Below, one piece after another: positions 5,895 through 5,928 of a DNA stretch of 5,928 nucleotides. Position 1 is the first letter of the stretch, and each line of letters starts with the position of its first letter. The position numbers were made by a program, and so were the translations under genes. The stretch is from G963669175 sp964648415. GTDB taxonomy: Bacteria > Electryoneota > Electryoneia > Electryoneales > Electryoneaceae. Below the pieces are notes generated by a model. That model was not told the origin of the DNA. It worked only from the letters and a program-made list of their open reading frames with translations, and made no database searches. The stretch is taken from NCBI GenBank assembly GCA_964648415.1, contig CAZYOC010000268.1:1-5928 (forward strand). Direction: 5' to 3'.

Positions 5895-5928
5895 GACACA
5901 ATAAAACGCACGCATGGCCCGATTTGCC
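5895..5928. repeat. 34-bp perfect direct repeat, copy 2, cut by the window end
   Basis: This is identical to 5789-5822 and runs to the last base of the window, so its true length is unknown. It is either one unit of a longer repeat with a period of about 106 bp or a duplicated contig end produced by assembly. Confidence 0.85.

Larger units (their letters stand above)
5295..5928. other. Gene-free, repeat- and hairpin-rich region upstream of gcvPB
   Basis: I find no supportable gene in this 634-bp stretch. Open frames here give low-complexity translations without recognisable motifs or ribosome sites. It should contain the promoter of the gcvPB-dinG transcript, but no convincing -35/-10 pair was found on the minus strand. 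A glycine riboswitch was looked for and not recognised. From about 5518 to the window end it is crowded with inverted and direct repeats, listed separately. Confidence 0.6.

Noticed and set aside
5514..5915. Minus-strand open frame of 133 codons in the repeat region
   Set aside because: It spans several inverted and direct repeats, its start lies inside the terminal repeat, and the translation has no motif.
5295..5928. Glycine riboswitch upstream of gcvPB
   Set aside because: Such a switch is expected for glycine cleavage genes in some bacteria, but I could not find its conserved core on the minus strand. A covariance-model search would be decisive.
5518..5928. CRISPR array
   Set aside because: The repeats are of different kinds, with only two copies each and unequal spacing, and no cas gene is present.

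Overview
The window looks like a piece of a draft or metagenome-derived genome from a GC-rich bacterium. It contains an assembly gap (10 Ns at 5076-5085), and its last 34 bases repeat a stretch 106 bp earlier. I cannot name the lineage. Two housekeeping genes fill the middle, and they are flanked on each side by sequence of a different character. Every gene I can support is on the minus strand, so transcription runs from right to left.

Layout, in transcription order. (1) 5295-5928: about 630 bp with no supportable gene. It holds a chain of six hairpin-forming inverted repeats, a pair of diverged 26-bp direct repeats, and a 34-bp perfect direct repeat that reaches the window edge. (2) 3851-5294: gcvPB, subunit 2 of the two-subunit glycine decarboxylase (P protein). 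The N run interrupts it. Comparison with the conserved family motif indicates that 21 bases were replaced by 10 Ns, so the apparent frame break is an assembly artefact. (3) 975-3830, or up to 3854 if a CTG start is used: a 951-residue DinG-type superfamily 2 helicase with an N-terminal DEDDh exonuclease domain. Both the nuclease residues and the four iron-sulfur cysteines are present. Only 20 bp separates it from gcvPB, so the two are probably co-transcribed. (4) 808-974: intergenic, with a weak promoter candidate and an inverted repeat upstream of the next gene. (5) 178-807: a SatD-family protein in AT-rich DNA, followed after 19 bp by (6) a 33-residue single-pass membrane peptide at 57-158 with a good ribosome binding site. 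(7) 17-43: a short hairpin repeat of a type dispersed in many bacterial genomes.

The SatD/membrane-peptide pair differs sharply in base composition from gcvPB-dinG. In single 60-bp lines counted by hand, GC was 11/60, 18/60 and 23/60 inside satD against 43/60 inside dinG. The pair may be a laterally acquired two-gene cassette. SatD carries motifs laid out like those of class III nucleotide cyclases, which makes a cyclase-like protein paired with a tiny membrane protein the most interesting hypothesis here. It is inference only. The gcvPB-dinG pair looks functional, but gcvPA, gcvH and gcvT are not visible in the window.
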